Source of the DNA: Alistipes megaguti
Lineage (GTDB): Bacteria > Bacteroidota > Bacteroidia > Bacteroidales > Rikenellaceae
Direction of reading: 5' to 3'
Length of the DNA: 64,000 nucleotides
Assembly (NCBI RefSeq): GCF_900604385.1
Contig: NZ_LR027382.1
Coordinates: 1,401,001-1,465,000 of the forward strand
The notes under the pieces: generated by a model
The model's database searches: none
What the model was told of the DNA's origin: nothing
Seen by the model: the letters and a program-made list of their open reading frames with translations, nothing else
Shown: piece after piece, positions 8,287 to 17,645 of the stretch
Numbering within the stretch: the first letter of the stretch is position 1
Layout of the letters: the number at the start of each line of letters is the position of its first letter
Position numbers and translations under genes: made by a program

Positions 8287-9045
8287 CTATTTCTGGAATC
8301 CCTTGCCGATGGCCAGGAAGTCGGCAGCCTTCAGGGCGGCACCGCCGATCAGACCTCCGTCGACATCCTCCTTGGCGAAGATTTCGGCGGCGTTGGCCGG
8401 CTTGCACGAGCCTCCATAGAGGATCGGGCACTCGGCAGCTGCGGCACCGAACTTCTCGGCCAGCACCTTGCGGATGTAGGCGTGGATTTCCTGTGCCTGG
8501 TCGGCCGTGGCGGTCTTGCCCGTACCGATGGCCCATACGGGCTCGTAGGCGATGACGAGGTTCTTGAACTGCTCCTCCGTGAGGTTGTAGACAACCTCCT
8601 CGATCTGGGCCTTCACCACGTCGAAGTGCTTGCCGGCCTCACGCTCCTCGAGGTTCTCACCCACGCAGTAGATCGGGGTCAGTCCGTTGGCATAGGCCTG
8701 CTCCATCTTCTTGTTGAGCGTTGCGGAGGTCTCGCCGTAGTACTGGCGGCGCTCCGAGTGGCCGAGGATGACGTATTTGCAACCCAGGGCGGCGATCATC
8801 GAGGCTGCGACTTCACCCGTGTAGGCACCCTTTGCTTCGGCGGCGCAGTTCTGGGCGCCGAGTTCGATGTCCGAACCCTTGAGGGCCTCGGCCACCATCG
8901 AGAGGTGGGTGAAGGGCGGGCAGACGATGAAGTTCACGCACGAGCATACCTCGCCGCGTCCTGCTACGACGCCTTTTGCCAGTTCGACTCCTTCGGCCGG
9001 AAGCGTATTCATCTTCCAGTTGCCGGCTACGATTTTCTTTCTCAT
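8287..9045 (-). CDS. tpiA: Triosephosphate isomerase
   Basis: 252 residues, standard TIM-barrel length. The catalytic residues are all present: K11 (GNWKMN), H96 (ILGHSERR) and E168 (AYEPVWAIGTG); the C-terminal phosphate-binding GGAALKA is also seen. It interconverts dihydroxyacetone phosphate and glyceraldehyde 3-phosphate in glycolysis. It starts 64 bases after lysS, and no separate promoter stands out, so the two may be co-transcribed. Confidence 0.97.
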   Translation of the reverse strand: MRKKIVAGNWKMNTLPAEGVELAKGVVAGRGEVCSCVNFIVCPPFTHLSMVAEALKGSDIELGAQNCAAEAKGAYTGEVAASMIAALGCKYVILGHSERRQYYGETSATLNKKMEQAYANGLTPIYCVGENLEEREAGKHFDVVKAQIEEVVYNLTEEQFKNLVIAYEPVWAIGTGKTATADQAQEIHAYIRKVLAEKFGAAAAECPILYGGSCKPANAAEIFAKEDVDGGLIGGAALKAADFLAIGKGFQK

Positions 9046-9109
9046 AACGGTATTGTTTTGTTAAAAGTCCTTGTATGTGTTCACATGTTGGCGGGGCGGT
9101 AGCAGCCGT

Positions 9110-10834
9110 TTATTCGGCCGAGCACCATGCCTTGACCTCCTCCATCGAGGGGGCCTTCAGCCCGAGTTTGTTCTTCTTGTTGAAACCGCACAGGTCGTTG
9201 AAGAACTTGCCCGGGGCGAGCTTGCGCAGTGAATCGACGGTCAGGTAGCCCATCTTCTGGATGACGGGCACCCACTCCTCGGGAACGCCGATGGCCGTAT
9301 AGGCCTCGACGGGATCCGTCGCGACCTTCTTCTCGGGGCGCATCTGTGGGAAGAACAACACGTCCTGGATCGAGTTCTGGCCCGTCATGAACATCGCCAG
9401 ACGGTCGATGCCCATGCCCATGCCCGAGCAGGTCGGCATGCCGTACTCCAGGGCACGGACGAAGTCCATGTCGATGAACATCGCCTCGTCGTCGCCCTTC
9501 TCCGAGAGGCGCAGCTGCTCCTGGAAGCGGCCCAGCTGGTCGATCGGGTCGTTCAGCTCCGAGTAGGCGTTGCAGAGCTCCTTGCCGTTGACGAAGAGTT
9601 CGAACCGCTCGGTGAGATCCTTGTTGTCGCGGTGGCGCTTGCTCAGCGGCGACATCTCGATCGGGTAGTCGCAGACGAAGGTCGGCTGGATGAGGTCGCC
9701 CTCGCAGTACTGGTCGAAGATGGCGTCGATCAGCTTGCCCTTGCCCATCGTGTCGTCGATCTCGACGTTGAGTCGCTTGCAGGCTTCGCGCAGCTGCTCC
9801 TCCGACTGGCCGGTGATGTCGTAGCCGGTCTTCTCGCGGATGGCGTCGGTCATCGTCACACGGCGGAACGGCGCCTTGAAGGAGATTTGCCGTCCGTCGA
9901 TCTCCAGCTCCGTCGTACCGTTGACGGCCGTGGTGATGCGTTCGAGCATCCGCTCGGTGAACTCCATCATCCAGCGGTAGTCCTTGTAGGCGATGTAGAT
10001 CTCCATGCAGGTGAACTCGGGGTTGTGGGTGCGGTCCATTCCCTCGTTGCGGAAGTTCTTGCCCAGCTCGTAGACGCCGTTGAAGCCTCCGACGATCAGC
10101 CGCTTCAGGTAGAGCTCCGTGGCGATGCGCAGGTAGAGGTCGATATCGAGCGAATTGTGGTGCGTGATGAAGGGACGCGCCGCGGCGCCGCCCGGAATGG
10201 GCTGCAGAATCGGTGTTTCGACCTCGATGTAGCCCTGCGAGTCGAAGAACTCACGCATCGTGGAGATGATCTTCGCGCGTTTGATGAAGACCTCCTTGAC
10301 CTGCGGGTTGACGATCAGGTCGAGGTAGCGCTGGCGGTAGCGGATCTCGGGGTCGGTGAAGGCGTCGAACGTCTTGCCGTCCTTCTCCTTGACGACGGGC
10401 AGCGGGCGGATCGACTTCGACAGAACCGTAAAGCGTTTGCAGTGAACCGACAGTTCGCCCGTATTGGTGCGGAAGGCGAAGCCTTCGACGCCGATGATGT
10501 CGCCGATGTCGAGCAGCTTCTTGAAGACCGTATTGTAGAGCGTCGGATCGCCTTCGGGGCAGACGTCGTCGCGGCGGATGTAGACCTGGATGCGGCCCGT
10601 ATGGTCCTGCAGTTCGAAGAACGAGGCGCTGCCCATGATGCGGCGCGACATGATGCGGCCCGCGATGCGGACATCCTGGAAGTTTTTCTTTTCGTCGTCA
10701 TAGCCCTCGGCGATCTCGCGTGCCGTGGCCGTCACCTCGTAACGGGCGGCGGGGTAGGGGTCGATGCCCAGGTCGCGCAGCGCCTGGAGCGACTGCCGGC
10801 GAAGCTGTTCCTGTTCACTGAGTTCGATTGCCAT
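9110..10834 (-). CDS. lysS: Lysyl-tRNA synthetase, class II
   Basis: 574 residues. Order of parts: N-terminal helix, OB-fold anticodon-binding domain (about 60-165, with GRIMSRRIMG), then the class II core with motif 2 (FRNEGMDRTHNPEFT) and motif 3 (GMGMGIDRLAMFMTGQNSIQDV). About 70 residues follow motif 3, a C-terminal extension with a helix-hairpin-helix look (TAIGVPEEWVPVIQKMGYLT) that E. coli LysRS lacks. I chose the ATG at 10834; further upstream would run into the promoter at 10874-10904. Confidence 0.97.
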   Translation of the reverse strand: MAIELSEQEQLRRQSLQALRDLGIDPYPAARYEVTATAREIAEGYDDEKKNFQDVRIAGRIMSRRIMGSASFFELQDHTGRIQVYIRRDDVCPEGDPTLYNTVFKKLLDIGDIIGVEGFAFRTNTGELSVHCKRFTVLSKSIRPLPVVKEKDGKTFDAFTDPEIRYRQRYLDLIVNPQVKEVFIKRAKIISTMREFFDSQGYIEVETPILQPIPGGAAARPFITHHNSLDIDLYLRIATELYLKRLIVGGFNGVYELGKNFRNEGMDRTHNPEFTCMEIYIAYKDYRWMMEFTERMLERITTAVNGTTELEIDGRQISFKAPFRRVTMTDAIREKTGYDITGQSEEQLREACKRLNVEIDDTMGKGKLIDAIFDQYCEGDLIQPTFVCDYPIEMSPLSKRHRDNKDLTERFELFVNGKELCNAYSELNDPIDQLGRFQEQLRLSEKGDDEAMFIDMDFVRALEYGMPTCSGMGMGIDRLAMFMTGQNSIQDVLFFPQMRPEKKVATDPVEAYTAIGVPEEWVPVIQKMGYLTVDSLRKLAPGKFFNDLCGFNKKNKLGLKAPSMEEVKAWCSAE

Positions 10835-10873
10835 ATATTTCGTTTGTATTTGATGATGCGGAATATATCCGTG

Positions 10874-10904
10874 CAAAAGTAGTGAAAAACCCGCAAAATC
10901 GCAA
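10874..10904 (-). promoter_or_regulatory. Promoter of lysS
   Basis: Minus strand: -33 TTG at 10904-10902, 20-base spacer, -7 TACTTTTG at 10881-10874. This fits the Bacteroidetes housekeeping consensus and lies 40 bases before the lysS ATG. Confidence 0.7.
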
Positions 10905-10932
10905 CCCGTTGTCATTTTCTGCGTTGGACGAT

Positions 10933-10963
10933 TTTGTTTATTTCGGATTTATTTGTATATTTC
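10933..10963 (+). promoter_or_regulatory. Promoter of the endonuclease lipoprotein gene
   Basis: TTTG at 10933-10936, 19-base spacer, then TATATTTC at 10956-10963 (seven of eight consensus positions). It diverges from the lysS promoter and leaves about 30 bases to the ATG at 10995. Confidence 0.6.
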
Positions 10964-10994
10964 AACTCTCAAGTCTAACCAAACCTTTTTCCGT

Positions 10995-12863
10995 ATGAGA
11001 AAAACTCTCCCTCTCTTTACCCGTTTGAACCGCCTCATCCTCGGGCTGGGAATGGGCCTTGCGCTGCTTGCGACGGTCTCCTGCAGCAGCAGTGACGACG
11101 ATGCCGCCGACACCTATGCGGTGGTTCAGGCCGCGTCGTTCAACTTCAACGAGACGGATCCCTCGGTCAACGTGATCCAGGTGCTGGCCAATACGGCCTG
11201 GCAGGTCTTCTGGACCCCGGCGTCGGACGGTGTGACGGTGGAGCCCGCCGCCGGAAGCGGCAACGGTTCGTTCCGTGTGACGGCGATGCCTGCGGGGCAG
11301 ACGCTGCGCTTTGGGGTGCGCACCGCCGACGGACGGAGCATCGACCAGTATGTGACCGTCACGCGGGCCGCCGAGTCGGGAGGAGAGGATGACGAGGAGG
11401 ATGGTGACGAGGGTGAGGGGCAGCTCCCGATCGGCGAGACCCTCTTCAGCCTCGATTTCGGAAACGGAGAAGGGGGTGTCTGGGCCGATACGAACAACGA
11501 GTGGAAGACCCAGACCGGATCGGGGGCCGCAACGGTCTCCTACAACATGTACCGGATGCGGATCAACAACGACAATTTCGGCTCGGCGAACCGTTATACG
11601 GGCGCTTCCGGCCACTCCTACGCCAAGATCTTTACGGATGGCGATCCGGGCTATTTCACGATCCGCGACATCTCGCTGCCCGAGGGGCAGACGGCCTTTT
11701 GGCTTTCGTTCGGAGCCATCTTCCCCGAGGGCGACATGAGGCTCGAGGTGAGTGCCGACGGTGCGACGTGGCATCAGCTGACCTACAAAGGGGCTGCGAC
11801 CTACAACGTCTGGACCCCGGTTTCGGTGGGGTTCACGCTTTCGGCGCCGGTTGCAAAGCTCTCGTTCCGCTACTCGGTGACGGGGGTGCAGCGCGCCTAC
11901 GGGCTGAATTTCGACGACGTGGTGCTGAAGGCCGGCGGTGGCGGTCAGACGGTCGATCTGGGGGCCGCCGCCAAACAGTATCGTTGGGCCGAGCTGCCCG
12001 CCACGCCGGCCGACATGACCAACAGGAAGATCCATACCTTCTGGTCGACGACCGTCTCGACGAAACAGTATCTGCGCAACTACACCTATTGCTATGATAC
12101 GAAACGCCACTGCCCGCTCTGGATCGCCCATCCGCAGCACGCCTGCTACGAGGAGGGCGGACGGACCCGCCCGAAGCCGGAGCCCTGGGCCGCCGATCCC
12201 AACATGACGCAGGCCGAACAGGCGATCATCTGGGTATGGCCGGGGGACAACCGCGACAAGTATGTCGTTTCGGAGTCGCCGCTCTACCGCTGGGGACGCG
12301 GGCACATGCTGGCTTCGGGTTATCGCGGTTGCGGGGATGCGGAGAATCCCGCCGAGATCAACGTGCAGACCTTCTATTCGTGCAATATCGCGCCGCAGGG
12401 CGGTGAGGTTTTCAGTTCGCTGTGGCAGCAGGCCGAATGGCGCATCCAGGACTACTACGTCTGCGCCGACACGCTCTATTGTGTCTCGGGTGCCCACTTC
12501 GGCGAGGGGGCCATTGCCGCCCATGACGGCAGCTGGGTCAACCAGAACGCCCAGGTGAGGGGCAGTATCGACGAGGCAAAGCCGTGTGAGGTCCCGACCC
12601 ACTACTACAAGCTGATTCTGCGGACGCGCGCCGGAAACACCCGCAAGGCCATTCAGGAGTGCTCGGCCAGCGAACTCATAGCCGTGGGCTTCTGGTTCGA
12701 GAACGGCGACGGAACGGATGACAGCGGAGCCGCGAAGCCGACGCTCGATGCAAGCTGCCTGAAATCCGTGAAGTGGATCGAGGAGCAGACCGGCTTCACC
12801 TTCTTCCCCGATGTCCCCGACGAGGTCAAGGAGCAGTGCAACCCCTCCGACTGGGGATTCTGA
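10995..12863 (+). CDS. DNA/RNA non-specific endonuclease lipoprotein
   Basis: 622 residues. A lipoprotein signal ends at LLATVSC, followed by a BACON-like beta domain (about 30-125), an acidic linker (GGEDDEEDGDEGEGQ) and a beta-sandwich carbohydrate-binding-like domain (about 145-315). The C-terminal 300 residues are a NUC1-type nuclease: GRGH (434-437, His437) stands for the family DRGH, and SCNIAPQ (Asn464) is the metal-binding Asn motif. It should cleave nucleic acid at the cell surface or in the periplasm, probably for nutrition. The Asp-to-Gly change in DRGH is also seen in some Bacteroidetes homologues, so activity is likely but not proven. Confidence 0.85.
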   Translation: MRKTLPLFTRLNRLILGLGMGLALLATVSCSSSDDDAADTYAVVQAASFNFNETDPSVNVIQVLANTAWQVFWTPASDGVTVEPAAGSGNGSFRVTAMPAGQTLRFGVRTADGRSIDQYVTVTRAAESGGEDDEEDGDEGEGQLPIGETLFSLDFGNGEGGVWADTNNEWKTQTGSGAATVSYNMYRMRINNDNFGSANRYTGASGHSYAKIFTDGDPGYFTIRDISLPEGQTAFWLSFGAIFPEGDMRLEVSADGATWHQLTYKGAATYNVWTPVSVGFTLSAPVAKLSFRYSVTGVQRAYGLNFDDVVLKAGGGGQTVDLGAAAKQYRWAELPATPADMTNRKIHTFWSTTVSTKQYLRNYTYCYDTKRHCPLWIAHPQHACYEEGGRTRPKPEPWAADPNMTQAEQAIIWVWPGDNRDKYVVSESPLYRWGRGHMLASGYRGCGDAENPAEINVQTFYSCNIAPQGGEVFSSLWQQAEWRIQDYYVCADTLYCVSGAHFGEGAIAAHDGSWVNQNAQVRGSIDEAKPCEVPTHYYKLILRTRAGNTRKAIQECSASELIAVGFWFENGDGTDDSGAAKPTLDASCLKSVKWIEEQTGFTFFPDVPDEVKEQCNPSDWGF

Positions 12864-12893
12864 CCGGAGCCGGGACCGGTTTCGGCCGTACGA

Positions 12894-12927
12894 AACGAGG
12901 GGAGTGCCGGATGGCACTCCCCTCGTT
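12894..12927. terminator. Terminator after the endonuclease gene
   Basis: AACGAGGGGAGTGCC and its complement flank GGAT. The hairpin is 30 bases after the endonuclease stop. It could also serve the convergent minus-strand operon ending at 13044, although the T-run there is short. Confidence 0.8.
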
Positions 12928-13043
12928 GGTTTCAATTCGGAAGGTTCCGGAGCTGTGTGCGATCCCCGGCATGCGGTCTCCGGCGTCCGGCCTTCTGTGC
13001 CCGGTCTCCTTCGTGTGGGCCTTCTGCCCCCCCCCTCCTGGGG

Positions 13044-13715
13044 TTACTTTGCCGCCTTGCTGCGGGGTGCGAAACGCCGGTAGAGTGCCCAGGCCGCCCA
13101 GCCCAGCACGGCACCGACCAGAGCGCCCCAGACCAGATCCATCGGGAAGTGTTTGCCCAGATAGATCCGCGAGTAGCAGACAACCAGTGTACAGCATATC
13201 ATCAGCAACGTGAACCACCGCCGGCGGATGACCCGTGCCGAGAAGAGCGCCAACGCAACGATCGTCGCGGCGTGGGCCGAGACGCTTCCGTAGCGGCCGC
13301 TGACCGCTTCGATGGGGACGTGTACCGTCCAATGCCCCGAATACCCGGCCGCCGCAAGCTCCTCGGGCGAGAGCCAGCGCAGCGTCCGCAGCGAGTCGGG
13401 CGTGATGTCGAGCCCCTCGAGCGAAGGGGTGAACATCGGCCGCCAGCGCGGTTCGAAATCGGGCAGCAGACCGCCCAGCAGTCCGTTGTGTTTGAAGATC
13501 CCGGCCACCATGTCGGCCAGTGCCACCGCTGCGGCCATCAGCACCAGGAAGAGCAGCATCCCCCGCCAGCCCGAGCGTCGCCAGACGAGCCACAGGATCA
13601 CCGCGTAGAGCGGAATCCACATCGTCGTTCCTGAAAGGGTGAGCATGATGCGGTCCCACACGGGTCCGCCGTCGAAGTTCAGCGCCAGAAAGAGTTGTTG
13701 GTCGAGGTTCTGCAT
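13044..13715 (-). CDS. PAP2-family membrane phosphatase
   Basis: 223 residues with five or six hydrophobic segments. The three phosphatase motifs are recognisable: a degenerate KH..(12)..FEPRWRP, VSAHAAT (the PSGH equivalent) and SRIYLGKHFPMD (SRx5Hx3D). Family members dephosphorylate lipid phosphates such as undecaprenyl pyrophosphate or phosphatidic acid. I chose the ATG at 13715, 7 bases after the MBOAT stop, because the upstream reading is low-complexity Ser/Arg. It is the last gene of a five-gene operon, so its substrate is probably a lipid-linked cell-surface intermediate. Confidence 0.88.
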   Translation of the reverse strand: MQNLDQQLFLALNFDGGPVWDRIMLTLSGTTMWIPLYAVILWLVWRRSGWRGMLLFLVLMAAAVALADMVAGIFKHNGLLGGLLPDFEPRWRPMFTPSLEGLDITPDSLRTLRWLSPEELAAAGYSGHWTVHVPIEAVSGRYGSVSAHAATIVALALFSARVIRRRWFTLLMICCTLVVCYSRIYLGKHFPMDLVWGALVGAVLGWAAWALYRRFAPRSKAAK

Positions 13716-13722
13716 CGTCGGG

Positions 13723-15228
13723 TCAGAATTGGAAGTAGATGAAGGGCTGGATGTCGCTCGACTTGATCTGCATGACACACCAGATCATCGCGGCGGCCAT
13801 CACCACCTGCAGCACCAGCGGGGCGTTGACCACCACCTGCCGGGCCAGGGCATCGACCCGCCCCGGCATCAGGTGCAGGATGTATCCCGCGGCAATCAGG
13901 GCGAAGACCCCGGCATATCCGGCCACCACCTGCGGGATCATCGCCGGGTTGAAGTTCTCGAAGATCTGGTGCAGCATCAGCGAGACGGTCTGCATCGACT
14001 CGGCGCGGAACATCAGCCACCCGAAGCAGACCAGATTGAACGTCATGAAGATACCCGCCGCACGGCTCCACCAGTGCATCTGTGCGCCCGACACCTTGGC
14101 GCCCGGGACGACGCTCAGCCAGAGCTTGTGCAGCGCCAGCGCCACGCCGTGCAGCCCGCCCCAGAGGATGAAGCGCACCGCTGCACCGTGCCACAGTCCG
14201 CCGAGCAGCATCGTCAGGAGCAGATTCCAGTAGGTGCGCAGCCGTCCCTTGCGGTTGCCGCCCAGCGAGATGTAGAGGTAGTCGCGCAGCCACGACGAGA
14301 GCGAGATGTGCCACCGCCGCCAGAATTCGGTGATCGTGGCCGACTTGTAGGGTGCGTCGAAGTTCTTCGGGAAGCGGAAGCCCAGCAGCAGCGCGATGCC
14401 GATGGCCATGTCCGAGTAGCCCGAGAAGTCGCAGTAGATCTGCAGCGCGTAGCCGTAGATGCCCATCAGACACTCGAAGCCCGAGTAGAGCAGCGGTTCG
14501 TCGAAGACCCGGTCGACGAAGTTCAGCGAGATGTAGTCCGAGATGATCGCCTTCTTGAAGAGACCCGTGAGGATCAGGAAGACCCCCGTTCCGAACATTT
14601 CGCGCGTGATGCGGATCGGGTTCTGGCGTATCTGCGGGATGAAGTCCCGGGCCCGCACGATGGGGCCGGCGACCAGCTGCGGGAAGAACGACAGGTAGAA
14701 GAGATAATCGAGCCAGTTGGTCAGCGGGCGCAGCTGTCCGCGGTAGACGTCGATCGTGTAGCTCATCGACTGGAAGACGAAGAACGAGATGCCCACCGGC
14801 AGGAAGATGTTCTGGAACTGGAGAAAACCCTGCCCGAAGAGCTGGTTCGAGATGTCGATCAGGAAGTTCGTGTACTTGAAGTAGCCCAGCATGCCGAGGT
14901 TCACCGCCACGCTCAGCGCCACCAGCCAGCGTTTGGTCTGCCGGCTCTGCGTGTGGAAGATCCCCCGTGCGATCAGGAAGTCGCTCGTCGCCGTGAAGAT
15001 GAGCAACAGGAAGTAGATGCCGCTCGACTTGTAGTAGAAGTAGAGCGAAAAGAGTACCACATAGATGATGCGGGCCATCGGCGCCCGCCGGAAGGCACTG
15101 TAGACGAGCAGGAAGCCCGCAAACAGAAACAGGAAAAGACCGCTGCTGAAGATCAGCGGCGAGGTGGCGTCGTAGGTCAGTAGCGCCGTGAGCCGTTCCC
15201 AGATGCCGTCCGTTGTGGGGAGTGTCAT
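13723..15228 (-). CDS. MBOAT-family O-acyltransferase (AlgI/DltB-like)
   Basis: 501 residues with about eleven membrane segments. Family signatures are FFPQLVAGPIVRARDF, the DFSGYSDMAIGIALLLGF stretch, FWRRWHISLSSWLRDYLYI and the catalytic His347 in LGGLWHGAA. Such proteins move acetyl or other acyl groups across the inner membrane for transfer onto polysaccharides. Its ATG overlaps the stop of the SGNH gene by four bases, so the two are translationally coupled. MBOAT/SGNH pairs are the usual pattern for O-acylation of exported glycans; the acceptor is not known. Confidence 0.93.
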   Translation of the reverse strand: MTLPTTDGIWERLTALLTYDATSPLIFSSGLFLFLFAGFLLVYSAFRRAPMARIIYVVLFSLYFYYKSSGIYFLLLIFTATSDFLIARGIFHTQSRQTKRWLVALSVAVNLGMLGYFKYTNFLIDISNQLFGQGFLQFQNIFLPVGISFFVFQSMSYTIDVYRGQLRPLTNWLDYLFYLSFFPQLVAGPIVRARDFIPQIRQNPIRITREMFGTGVFLILTGLFKKAIISDYISLNFVDRVFDEPLLYSGFECLMGIYGYALQIYCDFSGYSDMAIGIALLLGFRFPKNFDAPYKSATITEFWRRWHISLSSWLRDYLYISLGGNRKGRLRTYWNLLLTMLLGGLWHGAAVRFILWGGLHGVALALHKLWLSVVPGAKVSGAQMHWWSRAAGIFMTFNLVCFGWLMFRAESMQTVSLMLHQIFENFNPAMIPQVVAGYAGVFALIAAGYILHLMPGRVDALARQVVVNAPLVLQVVMAAAMIWCVMQIKSSDIQPFIYFQF

Positions 15229-16859
15229 GGTTGCGGCAGGTTAAGGGATTCGGGGACCGGAAGCCCCTGCGGTTCGGGCGTCAGCTCCGGAAGCAGCTCC
15301 CGCTGCAGGCGGATTCGCTGCAGCGAGTCCATCACGGCCGCGGCTTCGGCCTGGCGGCGCTGCGTGAGGAGGATCTCCGTGTAGGCCTTGCGGATCTCCT
15401 CGTTCAGCGCATCGTAGAGTGCCCACGCCACACGCCGTCCGCCGGCGTAGTTGATGTGGGTGAAGTCCTTGCCGGCCCAGCCGTTGCGCACGAACTCCGC
15501 CATGCCGCCCTGGGCGCGCATCGCGTCGCTCGTGGGCCAGAAGGCGGCTCCCGTGTTGCGGGCCGCCGTGCGCTGGCTCTCGGTCATGTAGGGAATGGCG
15601 TCCATCGGTTCGAATCCCGAGTCGGTCTTCACCGAGCGGTCGCTCACGCCCAGGATCAGCACCGCGGCACCCGGGAAGCACTGCCGTACGTAGGCCACCA
15701 TCTTTTCGATCTGCGAGGCGTAGCCGCGATAGTCCGTCACGCCCGCCTGCATGATGTTCAGCCCGTACTGGAGGATCACCAGATCGTATGGTGCAAAGGA
15801 GTGGATGCGGGCGTTGACCGACGGATTGGTCCAGAACATCGCCTGGCCGTTGTTGCTGCGCACCGAGTAGTTGTCGACCACCACGCCGTGCCCCTCGAAG
15901 ATCGCACCGTAGCCGATGAAATCCTTCGTTCCGGCGAGAACGCGGAAGCCCAGCGAGTGGATGTGCGGTGCCGAAACGGCGATCTGGCGCACCGTGGCAT
16001 CGCCCTCGACCGTGAATTCATGCCGCAGCGTGTCGTTCAGCGTCACCTCCACGCGGCTCTCCGCCGGGGAGAGGAAGAGGATCCGGGCGTCGGTCACGGC
16101 ATCGAGCTGCTGCCGGAAGTCGGTGTTCTCCCAGCGGGTCGAGGCGTCGGTCGAGGGCTGGCTCACCCAGCCCGAAATGTAGAAGTGTTCGCGCAGGAAA
16201 TCCGGAGCCGCCTTGCGCTGCATGATGTTGTAGGTGGCCCACCCCTTGGACTGCGTCTTGATGGTGCGGCGGAAGGCCGTCAGCGGCGAGGCCATCGGGG
16301 CAAAACCCGTACCGCCGCCCGGACGTCCTCCGTAGGCGGTCTGGAGGCGTTCGCGCAGATCGGCCGTCAGGATGTCGCCCTCGACGAACGAGTCGCCCAG
16401 AACGGCAATCCGCACCGGACGCCGCGCCAGCAGCAGCGTGTCGCAGAAGACCCGCAGACGGCCGCTGTCGCTGTAATCCTCGATCGGAGTCAGCGTGGCG
16501 ACCCATCGTGTGGTGTCCGCCTTGCGCGGCGCATAGCGGTCGTCGGCCGGCGTGTCGTCCGCAAGCCGCCATTCATAGATGGTCGGGGCCTCCTGGTGCG
16601 CGGTGTCGGCCTCAATGCGCGAGGCCACCTCCGCCAGATCGACGCGGAACTCCTCCTCGTCGTAGAGCCCCGTGGCGGCCTCCTGCTCCGCCGGGGCCGA
16701 ATCGTCGAACGTCATGAGGTCCGAGAGGATGTTTGCGCGCCGCAGGTGGATGCCTCCGATACTCTGCGGAGGTATGAAACTTACGGCCACGAGCACTGCG
16801 ATGAGTGCCGCGGCCGCCAGCCAGGTGCGATGGGTGTAGTCTTTCTCCGGAGTGTTCAT
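15225..16859 (-). CDS. Membrane-anchored SGNH/GDSL hydrolase, partner of the MBOAT protein
   Basis: 544 residues: an N-terminal membrane anchor (about 12-32), a variable linker, then an SGNH domain with VLGDSF (nucleophile Ser157) and a C-terminal DFTH (Asp465, His468). A beta-rich insertion of about 130 residues lies between the two halves. The periplasmic domain most likely receives acyl groups from the MBOAT partner and transfers them to a glycan, as proposed for AlgJ/AlgX and PatB types. It lies 9 bases after the zinc-peptidase gene. Confidence 0.85.
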   Translation of the reverse strand: MNTPEKDYTHRTWLAAAALIAVLVAVSFIPPQSIGGIHLRRANILSDLMTFDDSAPAEQEAATGLYDEEEFRVDLAEVASRIEADTAHQEAPTIYEWRLADDTPADDRYAPRKADTTRWVATLTPIEDYSDSGRLRVFCDTLLLARRPVRIAVLGDSFVEGDILTADLRERLQTAYGGRPGGGTGFAPMASPLTAFRRTIKTQSKGWATYNIMQRKAAPDFLREHFYISGWVSQPSTDASTRWENTDFRQQLDAVTDARILFLSPAESRVEVTLNDTLRHEFTVEGDATVRQIAVSAPHIHSLGFRVLAGTKDFIGYGAIFEGHGVVVDNYSVRSNNGQAMFWTNPSVNARIHSFAPYDLVILQYGLNIMQAGVTDYRGYASQIEKMVAYVRQCFPGAAVLILGVSDRSVKTDSGFEPMDAIPYMTESQRTAARNTGAAFWPTSDAMRAQGGMAEFVRNGWAGKDFTHINYAGGRRVAWALYDALNEEIRKAYTEILLTQRRQAEAAAVMDSLQRIRLQRELLPELTPEPQGLPVPESLNLPQP

Positions 16860-16868
16860 TCCGCGTTG

Positions 16869-17633
16869 TCAGTCGTTGCGTCGTCCGAGGATCAGGAAGA
16901 CGTAGTAGAGCACCGACGCGATGGCGCTCAGTGCCGCCACCAGGTAGGTGCGGGCTGCCCACGAGAGGGCTTCGCGCGCCTGCGAGAGCTGCACGCCCTG
17001 GATCGTACGGCTGGCCTGCAGCCACTCCAGCGCCCGCGCCGAGGCGTTGTACTCCACGGGCAGCGTCACGATCGAGAAGAGGGCCGACATGGCGATCAGT
17101 CCCACGCCGATCCAGCAGAGCACCTCGTTCTGCGTCGTGGCCAGGATCACCAGACCCAGGATGATGACCCACGTGGCGGCCGACGAGGCGAACTGAACCA
17201 CCGGAACCAGCTGCGAACGCAGCACCAGCGGTGCATAGCCCCGGGCATGCTGCACGGCGTGGCCGCACTCGTGGGCCGCTACGGCGGCTGCCGCCACGCT
17301 CGTCGACGAGTAGACCGCGTCGCTCAGGTTGACGGTCATCGTCTGCGGGTTGAAGTGGTCGGTGAGCTGGCCGCTCACGTGCGTAACCTTCACGTTATGG
17401 ATGTTGTTGTCGCGCAGCATCTTCTCGGCCACCTCGGCGCCCGTCAGGCCGCCCGGGAACTGCACCTTCGAATACTTCTTGAAGACCGACTGCAGGCGCG
17501 CCTGCACCACGAAGCCGATGACGCCGATGATGATGATCAGCACGAACATGCCCATCGTGGCGGCGTCGTAGCGTGCGGCATGCGGCTCTGCGTAGTAACC
17601 TGCCTGAAGCAGGGTGATAAGGGGTTGATACAT
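16869..17633 (-). CDS. Integral membrane zinc peptidase (YugP type)
   Basis: 254 residues with a long hydrophobic segment at about 25-45, then HECGH (His121, Glu122, His125) in a periplasm- or membrane-facing helix, and two more membrane segments in the C-terminal half. This is the neutral zinc metallopeptidase type 2 family (PF04298), whose substrates are unknown. It lies 12 bases after the SDR gene and 9 bases before the SGNH gene. Confidence 0.92.
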   Translation of the reverse strand: MYQPLITLLQAGYYAEPHAARYDAATMGMFVLIIIIGVIGFVVQARLQSVFKKYSKVQFPGGLTGAEVAEKMLRDNNIHNVKVTHVSGQLTDHFNPQTMTVNLSDAVYSSTSVAAAAVAAHECGHAVQHARGYAPLVLRSQLVPVVQFASSAATWVIILGLVILATTQNEVLCWIGVGLIAMSALFSIVTLPVEYNASARALEWLQASRTIQGVQLSQAREALSWAARTYLVAALSAIASVLYYVFLILGRRND

Positions 17634-17645
17634 AGTCGTAAGTGT

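Noticed and set aside
10962..12935. 657-codon open frame on the minus strand
   Set aside because: Antisense to the nuclease lipoprotein gene, which has a clear signal peptide and motifs.
13639..15183. 514-codon open frame on the plus strand
   Set aside because: Opposite the MBOAT and PAP2 genes; its protein is almost only His, Arg, Glu, Asp and Gln.
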